A stretch of DNA of 64,000 bases from JBHIET01 sp046760785 (GTDB lineage Bacteria > Chloroflexota > Anaerolineae > B4-G1): positions 1 through 64,000 of the forward strand of contig JBHIET010000008.1 of NCBI GenBank assembly GCA_046760785.1, written 5' to 3'. The translations under genes were made by a program, and so were the position numbers. Of the stretch, positions 51,001-58,800 are shown one piece after another. Below the pieces are notes generated by a model. It was given only the letters and a program-made list of their open reading frames with translations, made no database searches and was not told the origin of the DNA. Numbering within the stretch: the first letter of the stretch is position 1; each line of letters begins with the position of its first letter.

Positions 51001-51962
51001 ACTGCTTCGCCATCGGCGGTGCGGGCGGAGGCGGCGAGAGTGATGTGGTACGATGTGCCGTTTTCGAAAAAGTCATCCGGTTGGAAAATGAGCAGGGAGT
51101 CGTTCTCCCAGCGCAGGCTGCCGGCTACGGTTGGTGTGATGGCGAAGGCAGCCTCGACGCTGGCCCGCTCCATCGGTGCGCCGAACTGCACACGGATGTT
51201 GGCGTCGGCCGGGGCGTGGCTGCCGTGGGATGGGTAGACGGAGAGGATGCCGTTGCCGGTGGTGAACCACCAGCGCGCACTGCCGTCCACCGGCGTGCCG
51301 CTCCTATCGCGCAGGCCGGGGCCGACTTGTACGTGGTAGGTCGTCTCTATCTCCAGTGGCGCGGCCGGCTCGAAGGTTAGAAGGCGGTCTCCTTCCCATC
51401 GGAAGGTGCCGTTGACGGTTGGGGTGATGGTAAAGTTGGCCTGCACGCTGGCCTGGTCTACCGGAAAGCCAAAGTGCAGGCTGATGGCGGTATCGCATCT
51501 TGCTCCCTTGCTGGAGAGAGGCGGGGATTGGTATCGGATCAGCGGCGGCGTGCTAAAGCTGGAAAAGAACGTTTTGCCCAGATGCACGGTATAGGAGGTT
51601 TCGGGTGCCCAACCGGGCCGGGGGATGAAGACGAGAGTGCGGTCATCGCGCCACGTCGTCTGCCCCTCGGTCGGCGGCTCGATGGTGAGCGAGGCGGTCT
51701 GCGGGTCTACCGGCCGCTCGTGGGTGATGACGAGGGGGGTGTGAAGGTTGTCCAGGCGTGCTCCGAGGCCGGGTTTGATGCTCACAATCTTGGGAGAGGT
51801 GAGAGGGTGGGATTGCGGGCGCGGCAGCGGTGAGCGGAAGTGGGTTGTCGGCGCGGGCAGGGGGGAGGACCAGGGCGCAGGCTCACCCGAACAGGCCGCC
51901 AGGCAGACGACCAGGAGGAGGGCCGAGATGACCTGATGGGAGGGAGTGTAGCGGCTTGTCAT
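48030..51962 (-). CDS. Alpha-2-macroglobulin family protein, N-terminal part up to the in-frame UGA
   Basis: Bacterial alpha-2-macroglobulins are periplasmic or surface protease traps. The signal peptide ends in a lipobox (VVCLAAC, Cys24), so it is a lipoprotein. Repeated macroglobulin (MG) and bacterial Ig-like domains follow through about residue 1250, including a YTDRPIYRPGQTVHVRA block and a glycine-rich GGGMGGGGGGGDLGSG stretch near 48700. The piece ends at D-Y-P-F-G, then UGA. The start ATG is preceded by AAGGAGTCCAGCG. With the downstream piece the protein would be 1774 residues, a normal length, and there is no other interruption in 5.3 kb. Confidence 0.88.
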   Translation of the reverse strand: MTSRYTPSHQVISALLLVVCLAACSGEPAPWSSPLPAPTTHFRSPLPRPQSHPLTSPKIVSIKPGLGARLDNLHTPLVITHERPVDPQTASLTIEPPTEGQTTWRDDRTLVFIPRPGWAPETSYTVHLGKTFFSSFSTPPLIRYQSPPLSSKGARCDTAISLHFGFPVDQASVQANFTITPTVNGTFRWEGDRLLTFEPAAPLEIETTYHVQVGPGLRDRSGTPVDGSARWWFTTGNGILSVYPSHGSHAPADANIRVQFGAPMERASVEAAFAITPTVAGSLRWENDSLLIFQPDDFFENGTSYHITLAASARTADGEAVLRRDYGWTFHARPVEGWVSFGYGPNVQVVDADGQRTVQLEAKVAQQIELRVYDLSLEQFLDRYCSAFRGIGPSEDRSVETADLPLITRWRQDPGRTEVALPADLPPGLYVLEARYGTISDQLIIVLSRNALVVKQSSVGRGAYAQHQVLVWGTRMANHSPVPGMQVRVYDRDGTLVAEGNTEERGLLRTTITVDPQPLIVVGRLGNELTVSGLSNEWEEGGWSWWWKSPPRSQTVRIYAYTDRPIYRPGQTVHVRAVLRRDDDAAYSLIPPDTEVTVRLRDARDNVLAVRNLTPDDFGAVYTDFELAEDGTVGTYHVEVAALGETSRQSLKVEAYRKPDYEVAVTPYDDQIIAGDPLTVTVAARYFFGEPVANARVTVLPYVAYGDPWWDGEHYTYPKNELRRIGRTDSNGLLTITLPTQPNDDRGTWSIEATVSDESGLAVSDHARVVIHPATFGLHLDIERYGYEPGEPIPVRLLARDYHGRPLAGAEVTVGVYGWNPATGTYDNPVARTRVTTGARGEAATTLHVTEQGWYQVRAEGSDEQERPVSAGTYLWVYDDSAPWYTGQSDELRISADRAEYRPGDVAQLVIVSPVSGPALLTFERGTTRREAVVHLEKGMTTLPAEILPDDVPNVHVAVAVWAEPVENEYWYRTRPEGRLLTARTQLLVPAEDRRLTVSITPDREKYAPRDEALFTVQVSDALGNPVQAQFSLALVDEAIFALAEDETPPIFDAFYAPRADLVRTFDSLQPTRYLGGGMGGGGGGGDLGSGGPRADFPDTAFWDPAIETDENGVAHVHVRLPDSLTSWRAVVRAVTADTRVGQQTARVTVAQPLLVRPLLPRFLVQGDRVTLRAIVHNYTDAGMTVTARVELTGLTLDDAEPTQEVYVEAGGTAVVGWPVIATRLGQAQVTVGVVGEAGRDAVALSLPILPLAMPDLYTASGPVETEVGEWVLAPSDLLTDVSDVEIRLAASIVSSLLDGLEYLIDYPFG

Positions 51963-52159
51963 CGCTGGACTCCTTGAGTTGGCTGGTACCCCCATCGCGG
52001 GGGCTGGGACTGAATCTAGGCAAGTTTAACATATCACATTCGTCGTGGACTTGCGTGACGCTCGGCCTACGCTTTGCGTCGTTCGATCCGCCGCTTGCCA
52101 ACCGTTTCTCGGACGGAAAACCGACGGCAGCGACCGGCACCGGTATCCGGTAACGGCGC

Positions 52160-52873
52160 TCAGTGTGATTGGCGTGTCTCCCACCAGCGGGGCAGCAGTT
52201 CGGCGGCCGGGCCGCGCAGCACCTCGTGAGCGTGGGCCGAGAGGGGGGTCTCGGCGGGGTTGACCTCGACCAGGTGTGCGCCGTTCCTCAGCGCCACCAG
52301 CGGCAGCGAAGCGGCGGGCTGCACGACTGCCGAGGTGCCGATCACCAGCATTAGCCAGCAGCGCGCCGCCGCCGCCCACGCCGCCTCCAGCACCTCCTGC
52401 GGCAGCGATTCTCCGAACCAGACCACGTCAGGTCGCAGTAGCCCGGCGCATTCGGGACAGCGAGGGGGTATCTCTGGTAGCGGCGCCCGGCGGTCCTCGC
52501 TCACTTTCCCACAGCCGGTACAGCGCACGCGCCACAGGTTGCCGTGCAGTTCCAGCACGTTGCGGCTACCGGCTGCCTGGTGGAGACCGTCCACGTTCTG
52601 CGTGATGAGGGTGAAACCGGGCAGCGCCGCCTCCATCTCCGCCAGCGTCTCGTGGGCCGCGTTGGGCACACACGCGCCGATCAACCCTCGCCGCCAGTCG
52701 TACCACTCCCACACCAGCTCCGGATCGCGGCGGAAGGCTCCCGGCGTCGCTAGTTGCTCTGGTCGAAAGTTGCGCCACAGACCACCCTCGCCTCTGAAGG
52801 TGGGCACGCCGCTTTCGGCCGAGATGCCGGCACCGGTAAGCACGGCTACCGGCCCCTGGATGAGTTTGGACAT
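52160..52873 (-). CDS. cobB: Sir2-family NAD-dependent protein deacylase
   Basis: The 237-residue sirtuin removes acyl groups from lysines using NAD. It has GAGISAESGVP (14-24), TQNVD (91-95), catalytic H110 in ELHG, and a zinc site C118/C121/C139/C142. Tyr58 and Arg61 (WYDWR) match the Y-x-x-R pair of desuccinylases such as SIRT5 and CobB, so it may act on succinyl- or malonyl-lysine. The start ATG follows AAGGAGCCCGGCC. It is a single gene, convergent with nothing close. Confidence 0.92.
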   Translation of the reverse strand: MSKLIQGPVAVLTGAGISAESGVPTFRGEGGLWRNFRPEQLATPGAFRRDPELVWEWYDWRRGLIGACVPNAAHETLAEMEAALPGFTLITQNVDGLHQAAGSRNVLELHGNLWRVRCTGCGKVSEDRRAPLPEIPPRCPECAGLLRPDVVWFGESLPQEVLEAAWAAAARCWLMLVIGTSAVVQPAASLPLVALRNGAHLVEVNPAETPLSAHAHEVLRGPAAELLPRWWETRQSH

Positions 52874-52939
52874 GGCCGGGCTCCTTACCAAAAAGGGGCG
52901 CGGTAGGCACCCCTACTGGTTTGTGCGTTGAAGAGTTTC

Positions 52940-53944
52940 TTACTCGCCCTCACCCTCACCGGGGGATTCAGGCAGCGCTGGCGTCTCTTCCTGGCCCCCG
53001 AAGGAGGGTAGAGGCATCAGAGGCGTGATCCCCTCGCTCGGCAGTATACCCCACTGGATGTCTTCCAGGTTGCGGACAAATTCCCATTGGACAAGCTCAG
53101 GGTACCCTTTCAGCGCCGCGCCGCGCGTTTCAATGCTGTATGCTTCGGCGTCTGCCAGGAGGCGCTGCCGTTCTGCCTCTGCCGCTGCCTGTAATTTGAT
53201 CCTTTCGGCGTCTGCTTCCGCCAGCCGTATCTGCCGTTCCTTCTCGTACTCGGCGGCGTCGGCCTGGTATTGGGCGGTCTCAATGGCTTCCTGGGCGATC
53301 TGCTGTTGCTCAATGGCTCTGATATAATCCTCATCGAACTCCACCTTACGGACGAGAAACTCATCAAGGAAGACTCCGTACCTTCCAAACTCCTCCGCCA
53401 ATGCATCCTGTACCGCGAATTCATACTCAAAGATACCCTCGCCGCTGTACAGATCCTCGGCGGCATAATTCTGCGCCCAGAGACGCGCCAGGTTTCTGGA
53501 ATGGGCCTTCACGATGTTCTCCACAACCTCTCGTGGGCGGCCGATGTTCTGCACGATGTCCACAGCCCCCTCAGCCGGTATGCGGAACAGCACAGTGTAT
53601 TTGATGGTGATTTGCTGACCGTCTATTGTTTGTGCGTTTACAGGATAATCTCGATAGTCAGCACCCGACAACTCCGGATTGTCACTGGTCTCATACGACT
53701 GAACGACAGTAGGAATGACCACCACTTGGTCAATAAACGGCGTGCGCCAGTGAAGACCTGGTTCAAAAACCTGCCCTGTCAATCCTCCAAATCGTTTGAC
53801 CAGCGCCACCGTTCCAGCTTCGACGGGCGTGTAGGCCAGTCCAACAACAATCACGCCGAAAATGAGCACGGCCACCACTATGACTATTGTAATCGGCACT
53901 CCCAGCGGAATCGTTCTGCCTCTCCTTGTGCCCATTCGTGTCAT
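52940..53944 (-). CDS. SPFH/Band-7 (prohibitin/HflC-like) membrane protein
   Basis: SPFH proteins scaffold membrane microdomains and proteases. The 334-residue protein has one N-terminal membrane helix (about 17-38), the Band-7 domain (VALVKRFGGLTGQVFEPGLHWRTPF ... NAQTIDGQQITIKYTVLFRI), a coiled-coil rich in AEAxAERIKLQAAAEAERQRL, and a Gly/Glu-rich C-terminus. The ATG has an unusually perfect AAGGAGGTG site. No NfeD or FtsH gene is adjacent. Confidence 0.88.
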   Translation of the reverse strand: MTRMGTRRGRTIPLGVPITIVIVVAVLIFGVIVVGLAYTPVEAGTVALVKRFGGLTGQVFEPGLHWRTPFIDQVVVIPTVVQSYETSDNPELSGADYRDYPVNAQTIDGQQITIKYTVLFRIPAEGAVDIVQNIGRPREVVENIVKAHSRNLARLWAQNYAAEDLYSGEGIFEYEFAVQDALAEEFGRYGVFLDEFLVRKVEFDEDYIRAIEQQQIAQEAIETAQYQADAAEYEKERQIRLAEADAERIKLQAAAEAERQRLLADAEAYSIETRGAALKGYPELVQWEFVRNLEDIQWGILPSEGITPLMPLPSFGGQEETPALPESPGEGEGE

Positions 53945-54055
53945 TTCGCACCTCCTTGTGCATAACACTCACAGCCCGCACCGCTGTGCTCAGTGCGGGC
54001 TTGAGTGATCGGGGCGATCGCCTTCATGTGCGTCCGCCCGAGTGGATTACGGACG

Positions 54056-54083
54056 ATACTATTCAAATGAGAGCCTTTCGCAA
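54056..54083 (-). promoter_or_regulatory. Possible promoter of the SPFH gene
   Basis: On the minus strand TTGCGA (54083-54078), 16-nt spacer, TAGTAT (54061-54056). Between it and the gene lies an 8-bp hairpin (GCCCGCAC 53974-53981 / GTGCGGGC 53993-54000) in the leader. Confidence 0.35.
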
Positions 54084-54097
54084 TTCAAACTGCCAGA

Positions 54098-54190
54098 CTG
54101 CGGAAGTCTCGAAGGTGCTCCGCCTGGTGGCTTTTGACGCCACATGGGACTGATTCTGCCTTCGAAATGCCAGACGGCAGACTTCCGCAG
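54098..54190. repeat. Inverted repeat CTGCGGAAGTCT / AGACTTCCGCAG
   Basis: Perfect 12-bp arms at 54098-54109 and 54179-54190 enclose about 70 bases. It is part of a gene-free stretch (53945-54363) that holds two adjacent repeat elements. Confidence 0.75.
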
Positions 54191-54198
54191 CCTTTTGG

Positions 54199-54351
54199 TA
54201 ACTACTCACCCCAAGCTCCAAGTCCCCGTCCCGGGGACGTCGTATGCGGTAGATGACCACTTTGCCGTGCCGTTTTGCGCTCGAGACGCCCCCGAGACGG
54301 GGGCTACGAGCCTGGAAAACGATCTACGCTGCTCAGGCTGAGTAGTGACGT
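54199..54351. mobile_element. 153-bp MITE related to the one at 34961
   Basis: The ends GTAACTACTCA (54198-54208) and TGAGTAGTGAC (54339-54349) are inverted at 10 of 11 positions. CTTTTGG flanks it on both sides (54192-54198 and 54352-54358). It includes the CTCGAGACGCCCCCGAGACG module. No gene is inside. Confidence 0.75.
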
Positions 54352-54363
54352 CTTTTGGACAGA

Positions 54364-54825
54364 TTATGAAAGGGTCTCTTCAAATATCCAGCGCTCGGTG
54401 TCTCGCTCGTAGGAGAGAATTTCCTCTTCGGTGAAGAAGAGTGGCACCTCGAAGGCCGCCGTCTCCGGCCCGTCTGAACCGTGCACCAGGTTGCGCCCGA
54501 CCTCCAGCCCAAAGTCGGCGCGGATGGTGCCGGGGGTGGCCTCGGCGGGGTTAGTCGCTCCCATTGTGCTCCGCACGATCTCGATAGCGTCGTTTCCTTC
54601 CAGCACCATCACCACGACCGGGCTGGAGGTGATGTAACGGATCAAGGGTTCGTAAAATGGCTTTCCTTTGTGAACGGCATAATGGCGTTCCGCTAATGGT
54701 TCGTCAATCTGCATCAGCTTCATCCCTGCGATGCGCAGTCCCCGTCGCTCGAAACGGGTGACAATCTCTCCGATGAGCCCACGCTGCACGGCGTCGGGTT
54801 TGATGATAACCAGCGTACGTTCCAA
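54364..54825 (-). CDS. ndk: Nucleoside diphosphate kinase
   Basis: The enzyme balances NTP pools through a phospho-histidine. The 153-residue protein has TLVIIKPDAVQRGLIG at the N-terminus, the catalytic His in NLVHGSDGPETA and a C-terminus one short helix longer than the E. coli enzyme. It lies 25 bases before the TPR gene in the direction of transcription of that gene and may share its message. Confidence 0.95.
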   Translation of the reverse strand: MERTLVIIKPDAVQRGLIGEIVTRFERRGLRIAGMKLMQIDEPLAERHYAVHKGKPFYEPLIRYITSSPVVVMVLEGNDAIEIVRSTMGATNPAEATPGTIRADFGLEVGRNLVHGSDGPETAAFEVPLFFTEEEILSYERDTERWIFEETLS

Positions 54826-54849
54826 GTTTTCCCCTTTGTGTTCTGTGTC

Positions 54850-57144
54850 CTACAGGGCTTCCAGTGCCTGACGGTAGGTGTTCAATGCCTTCTGTAGTTG
54901 GCCGTCTTTCATATAAGCGTCACCCAACGCCCGCTGAGTCCTGACATCGAACCGCCGCTCCAGGTATCCCTCCAGGTCTGGGATCACACTTTCGAGGAGC
55001 TTGCCGGAACGGATCACGCGGGAATAGGCCTCCAATGCTTCCTTACACTCATCAGCCTGCCACAGCGTCCGCGCCAATGCCAGCCAGGCTTCATAATCGC
55101 GGGGGTGCTCCTTCAGATAGGCCCGCTCAGCGGCGAAGGGTTCGACAGGGACCTCGGCAGTTGGGATTTCCGGTTCTACCGTCGGTAACTCTATCACAGG
55201 CGGGGCCTCCACCTCCTCCATCATACGTGCCCACTCCGGCGCTTCGGGTGGGGCTTCCTCTGCCGGGATGGCTTCGGGCGGGGCCTCCGGCTCACCGAAC
55301 GCCGTCCAGCCGAACGCTTCCTCCATACGCGCCCACTCCGGGGCTTCGGGTGGGGCTGCCTCTTCTATTGGCACGGCTTCCTCCGCTGCCATGATGGCTT
55401 CGAGTGGGGCCTCCGGCTCACCGAACGCCGTCCAGCCGAATGCTTCTTCAGCCGAGGGAGCTACGGCCTCCTCCGGCACCGCCTCGACTGTCGGCGGCGC
55501 GAGCTCCGGTGCGGCCTCTTCGGGAGGTCGCTCCACGGCCTTGGGACGGCCCATGATCTCGGCCATGCGCTCCTCGGTCTCCGCTTCGATCTGTGCCCGC
55601 AGTTCTTCCTCCTTGCCTTGTGCCAGTTGCTCCAGCCAAGCCAGGGCCTCGTCGCCAGAGGGCATCTCCTCGCCCTCCAACCACGCTGGCAAGGGGGCTT
55701 CCTCGGCAGCGGGGGCAAGTGCCTTCACCTCTTCCGGTGCTTCCGTTGGGGGGATCTCTTCCACCGCTGGGGCAACCTCCTCTGGCGCTGGTGCTTCCTC
55801 AACTTCCTCAGTGAGTTGTTCGCGCAGGCCGACCAGCCAGTCTGGAGGCTGTTCTGCAAGTGAAGTGGCAGGTGCTATCTCCTCACTGGCTGCTTCAACT
55901 CCTAGTTCAGCCAACCATTCTGGAATTTCCTCCTCCACCTCCTCGCGCGGAACGGCTGGTGCTTCCGCCTCGACGGTGGGTTCAATGTCCAGTTCAGCCA
56001 ACCACTCGGGGGTCTCCTCCTCCTCGCCAGCTAGCTCGAGGCCCAGTCCGCCCAGCCATTCTGGGGCCTCTTCCTCGGCCATCGCTTCTGGCTTCCCCTC
56101 GGCGAGCTCTTCTTCACCGGCGCTTGTCAGCCAGGCAGGGATTTCCTCTGCCGGAACGGGGATCGCTTCCTCTGGGGGTTGTCCTTCCAGCGGCTCAGCG
56201 GAGCTGGGTGGTGCAGGCATCTCGGCTTCCTCGCCCATGGCGATCTCCTCCAGCCAGGACGGGATCTCAATCTGCGCTTCCAACCCTGCGGTGATGTCAA
56301 CCAGCGCGGCTTCCTCTGTCGTCAGCGGCACCCCTTCCTCGGCCATCCAAGCTGGGCGCTCTTCCTCGGTCGGAGGCTTATACTCCAGGGGGGCGATCTG
56401 CACCTGTCGTGCTGGCAATGGCGAGGCAGTTCCGAAGAATTCTTGTGCCATTCGATTCTCCGGGTCGAGCGCTTCGGCCCGCCGCAGGTACACCTGTCCT
56501 TCCTCACGACCGCCACTCGTCCAAATCGCTCCCAGGATCAAGTTGGCTTTGAGGCAGTAGGGCAGTTCATCCAGTATCTCTTGGCAGACTTCTGAGGCCT
56601 CCAACCGCTGCTCATTACGCCAGAGTGCTTCAGCCAGCGCGACGCTCAGATCCACCCGTTCAGGATGTTCAGCCAGCAGGGTACGAAGTTCGCTGATCGC
56701 TCGTGAGAGCAGATCGCCCTTGAGGTAGAGCCGAGCCAGTGCGGCGGGAGTAAGTGATGTGCGCTGGGGTTCGACACCGTCTCGCCGGCCGTAGAGTTGG
56801 CGTAACTCCTCTCCAATCGCCTTGCTGTCGGCGGTCACTTCGAAGGCACGTTCCAGGTACCACACCGCTGCATCGAGTTTATCGCGATTGTTATACACCT
56901 CGCTCAATCCCACCCATGCGATCATATTCTCAGGGTCGGCGCTGAGCACGCGGCGGAACATGTCGGCGGCATACTCGTCCTGCCCGGCTTCCAGCATCGC
57001 CTTGCCCAGCAACTGGTAGGTCGCTATGTGCTTGGGGTATTGCTTCAAGACGTGCTTCCCGTGGGCCACAGCCTCCGCATAATGGCCGCGTTCAATCGTG
57101 CGCTGAATCTGCTCGCAATATTCCCGAAGGGAAATCTCACCCAT
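54850..57144 (-). CDS. TPR-repeat protein with an array of PxWL motifs
   Basis: The 764-residue protein has an N-terminal TPR block (to about residue 260), a long acidic, Ala/Glu/Pro-rich middle and a C-terminal TPR pair (about 680-764). The middle carries a series of short Pro-x-Trp-Leu motifs (PAWM, PSWLEEI, PAWLTS, PEWLGGLG, PEWLAELD, PEWLAELG, PDWLVGLR, PAWLEGE) separated by 25-40 residues, plus a tandem duplication FGWTAFGEPEAP. This looks like a scaffold offering many copies of one peptide to a partner. No enzyme domain is seen. The start is the second ATG after GGGGAGGAT, giving better spacing than the first. Confidence 0.82.
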   Translation of the reverse strand: MGEISLREYCEQIQRTIERGHYAEAVAHGKHVLKQYPKHIATYQLLGKAMLEAGQDEYAADMFRRVLSADPENMIAWVGLSEVYNNRDKLDAAVWYLERAFEVTADSKAIGEELRQLYGRRDGVEPQRTSLTPAALARLYLKGDLLSRAISELRTLLAEHPERVDLSVALAEALWRNEQRLEASEVCQEILDELPYCLKANLILGAIWTSGGREEGQVYLRRAEALDPENRMAQEFFGTASPLPARQVQIAPLEYKPPTEEERPAWMAEEGVPLTTEEAALVDITAGLEAQIEIPSWLEEIAMGEEAEMPAPPSSAEPLEGQPPEEAIPVPAEEIPAWLTSAGEEELAEGKPEAMAEEEAPEWLGGLGLELAGEEEETPEWLAELDIEPTVEAEAPAVPREEVEEEIPEWLAELGVEAASEEIAPATSLAEQPPDWLVGLREQLTEEVEEAPAPEEVAPAVEEIPPTEAPEEVKALAPAAEEAPLPAWLEGEEMPSGDEALAWLEQLAQGKEEELRAQIEAETEERMAEIMGRPKAVERPPEEAAPELAPPTVEAVPEEAVAPSAEEAFGWTAFGEPEAPLEAIMAAEEAVPIEEAAPPEAPEWARMEEAFGWTAFGEPEAPPEAIPAEEAPPEAPEWARMMEEVEAPPVIELPTVEPEIPTAEVPVEPFAAERAYLKEHPRDYEAWLALARTLWQADECKEALEAYSRVIRSGKLLESVIPDLEGYLERRFDVRTQRALGDAYMKDGQLQKALNTYRQALEAL

Positions 57145-57229
57145 CATATCCTCCCCTTTCCCACTCGAGTACAAGTCAGGTATAGTTTGTCATTGCTCAC
57201 TAAGATTATGCAACGTCTCGCGCAAAAAG

Positions 57230-58258
57230 TCAATCCAGACCATGCATTCCTTTCAGGCGTGTGACCAGCGCATCTACCGGCCGTTCGGGGCGCGGGGAGG
57301 GGCCTAAAGGGTCGGCGATGGTCCCTTCTCCTAGCATAGCGTAGAAGGCATTGAGCACGCCGTAGGCCAGCACGTCCAATTGGTAGCCGCCCTCGAGTGT
57401 GAACACGATCTGTCCATCGCACAACTGCTCGGCCATGCGCACCAACTCCTGCCCCAACCATGCATAGCCGGTCAGTGAAAGGTTCATCAGCGCCAGTGGG
57501 TCGCTCCAGTGAGCGTCGTAACCGGCCGAGACCAGGATCAGATCGGGACGGAATTGCTCCGCCAGCGGCCAGACCAGCTCGGCAAACACCTGCGCATAGC
57601 CTCCATCGCCGACGCCCGCCGGCAATGGGACGTTGAGCAGTGTTCCCTCGCCAGCGCCGCGTCCCGTCTCGTTCCACAGGCCGGTGCCTGGGTAGTACGG
57701 GTACTGATGGGAAGAGAAGTAGAACACGGCTGGATCGTCGGCGAAAGCATCCTGAGTTCCGTTGCCATGGTGCACGTCGAAGTCGGCGATGAAGATACGC
57801 TCTACCTGCCCCCCCGCCAGTGCGGCCCGCGCGGCCACGGCAACGTTGTTGAAGAGGCAGAAGCCCATCGCACGCGTGGCCGTGGCGTGGTGGCCGGGTG
57901 GACGCACCAGGGCGAAGCCGTTGGCAACCTCGCCTGCCAGCACCGCCTCCACTGCCTGCACGACCCCACCGGCGGCCATCAGTGCCGCGTCGAATGAGCG
58001 GGGGGAGACGTAAGTGTCCGGGTCAAGGTGGCCACCGCCTGCCTGGGCTACACGTTGTACCCGTTCGATGTGCACTGCTGTGTGCACGCGCTGCAATTCC
58101 TCAATCGTCGCCGGGCGGGGCTTCAGGGGCTTCAGACGCGCCAGCATCCCCTCGTCCTCCAGCGTCTTCAGGATGCGCTTCAGCCGCCGGGCGTTCTCGG
58201 GGTGGGAGGGCAGGTCGTGCTCAAGGTAGATTGGATCATAGACGTAGGCTGTGTCCAT
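57230..58258 (-). CDS. Histone-deacetylase-family protein (AcuC/amidohydrolase-like)
   Basis: The 342-residue protein has the class I/II deacetylase fold: RPPGHHAT (catalytic His pair), FNNVAVAARAAL, FDVHHGNGTQDAF (zinc Asp/His) and SAGYDAHWSDPL. Bacterial members act on acetylpolyamines, acetoin-related proteins or acetyl-lysines. The length matches AcuC-like enzymes. It is transcribed on the minus strand, with no clear partner; the sirtuin earlier in the window is a second, unrelated deacylase. Confidence 0.9.
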   Translation of the reverse strand: MDTAYVYDPIYLEHDLPSHPENARRLKRILKTLEDEGMLARLKPLKPRPATIEELQRVHTAVHIERVQRVAQAGGGHLDPDTYVSPRSFDAALMAAGGVVQAVEAVLAGEVANGFALVRPPGHHATATRAMGFCLFNNVAVAARAALAGGQVERIFIADFDVHHGNGTQDAFADDPAVFYFSSHQYPYYPGTGLWNETGRGAGEGTLLNVPLPAGVGDGGYAQVFAELVWPLAEQFRPDLILVSAGYDAHWSDPLALMNLSLTGYAWLGQELVRMAEQLCDGQIVFTLEGGYQLDVLAYGVLNAFYAMLGEGTIADPLGPSPRPERPVDALVTRLKGMHGLD

Positions 58259-58268
58259 AGTTCCTCTC

Positions 58269-58472
58269 TTATGCGGTTTCTTCCAGGCCGAGGCTCAGTT
58301 GTGTCGCAACGGCGGGTGACTTGCTATTGCCGACCGAGAGGCGTGTCTCTGCCATACCGGTTGTACGCGCGGCCGCGTGGATCTCCCCCCAACTTACAAA
58401 GTGCTCGTCGTAATATTCAATGGGATACTTGCCGCGCTGAACGAGTTTCTCGTGGCTGGGCAAATGTCCCAA
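58269..58472 (-). CDS. Short hypothetical protein or gene remnant
   Basis: The 67-residue frame begins MGHLPSHEKLVQRGKYPIEYY and contains DEHFVSWGEIHAAARTTGM. The amino-acid mix is protein-like and the ribosome site is weak. It may be the end of a larger, lost gene (the sequence has the look of a restriction or methylase-associated C-terminus), but I cannot identify it. It lies next to the family A repeat in a gap otherwise without genes (58259-58800). Confidence 0.35.
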   Translation of the reverse strand: MGHLPSHEKLVQRGKYPIEYYDEHFVSWGEIHAAARTTGMAETRLSVGNSKSPAVATQLSLGLEETA

Positions 58473-58520
58473 CTCGTTTCAGGTATTGGTGGTGTCCCCA
58501 GAGTGTTGGTGGCTCAATCC

Positions 58521-58628
58521 CGCCCGGACGTGAACGTCCGGGCTGAAAGAACAAAGCCCTGCGAGCTGGAATCCAGCCCCCGGAGGGGGCTTTGCTCACT
58601 GAGCCGAGCGGTTTAGCGCCCGGCGGGG
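58521..58628. repeat. Interspersed repeat, family A copy 2
   Basis: Hairpin CCCGGACGTGAACGTCCGGG, then GCTGAAAGAACAAAGCCC, then AGCCGAGCGGTTTAGC and CCGGCGGGG. These modules match the copy at 5248-5393 in order. Confidence 0.7.
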
Positions 58629-58684
58629 CGAACAAGCAACATCAACACTCAAGAGGGGCGCTATCGATTTGTACATCTAACTCT

Positions 58685-58713
58685 ATTGTATCATCGGACG
58701 GTGCTTTGAGCAA
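58685..58713 (-). promoter_or_regulatory. Possible minus-strand promoter upstream of the 58269-58472 frame
   Basis: TTGCTC (58713-58708), 17-nt spacer, TACAAT (58690-58685) on the minus strand. It could serve the short frame or the deacetylase. Confidence 0.45.
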
Positions 58714-58738
58714 CCCAATTGACCCGCGCCCGCATGCT

Positions 58739-58767
58739 TTGACAACCCAGGCTGCCCAGTGTACAAT
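58739..58767 (+). promoter_or_regulatory. Promoter of the DUF1385 operon
   Basis: TTGACA (58739-58744), 17-nt spacer, TACAAT (58762-58767), about 33 bases before the TTG start. Confidence 0.72.
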
Positions 58768-58800
58768 CTTGCCACCGTTTTGACTTGAGGAGGCATCCAA

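Noticed and set aside
46638..51962. UGA as a generally reassigned sense codon
   Set aside because: Many intact genes here end naturally at TGA (for example at 1608, 16737, 22799 and 46440) and no other conserved gene has an internal UGA.
53974..54000. GCCCGCAC/GTGCGGGC hairpin as a terminator
   Set aside because: No T-run follows on either strand; it is more likely a leader hairpin of the SPFH gene.
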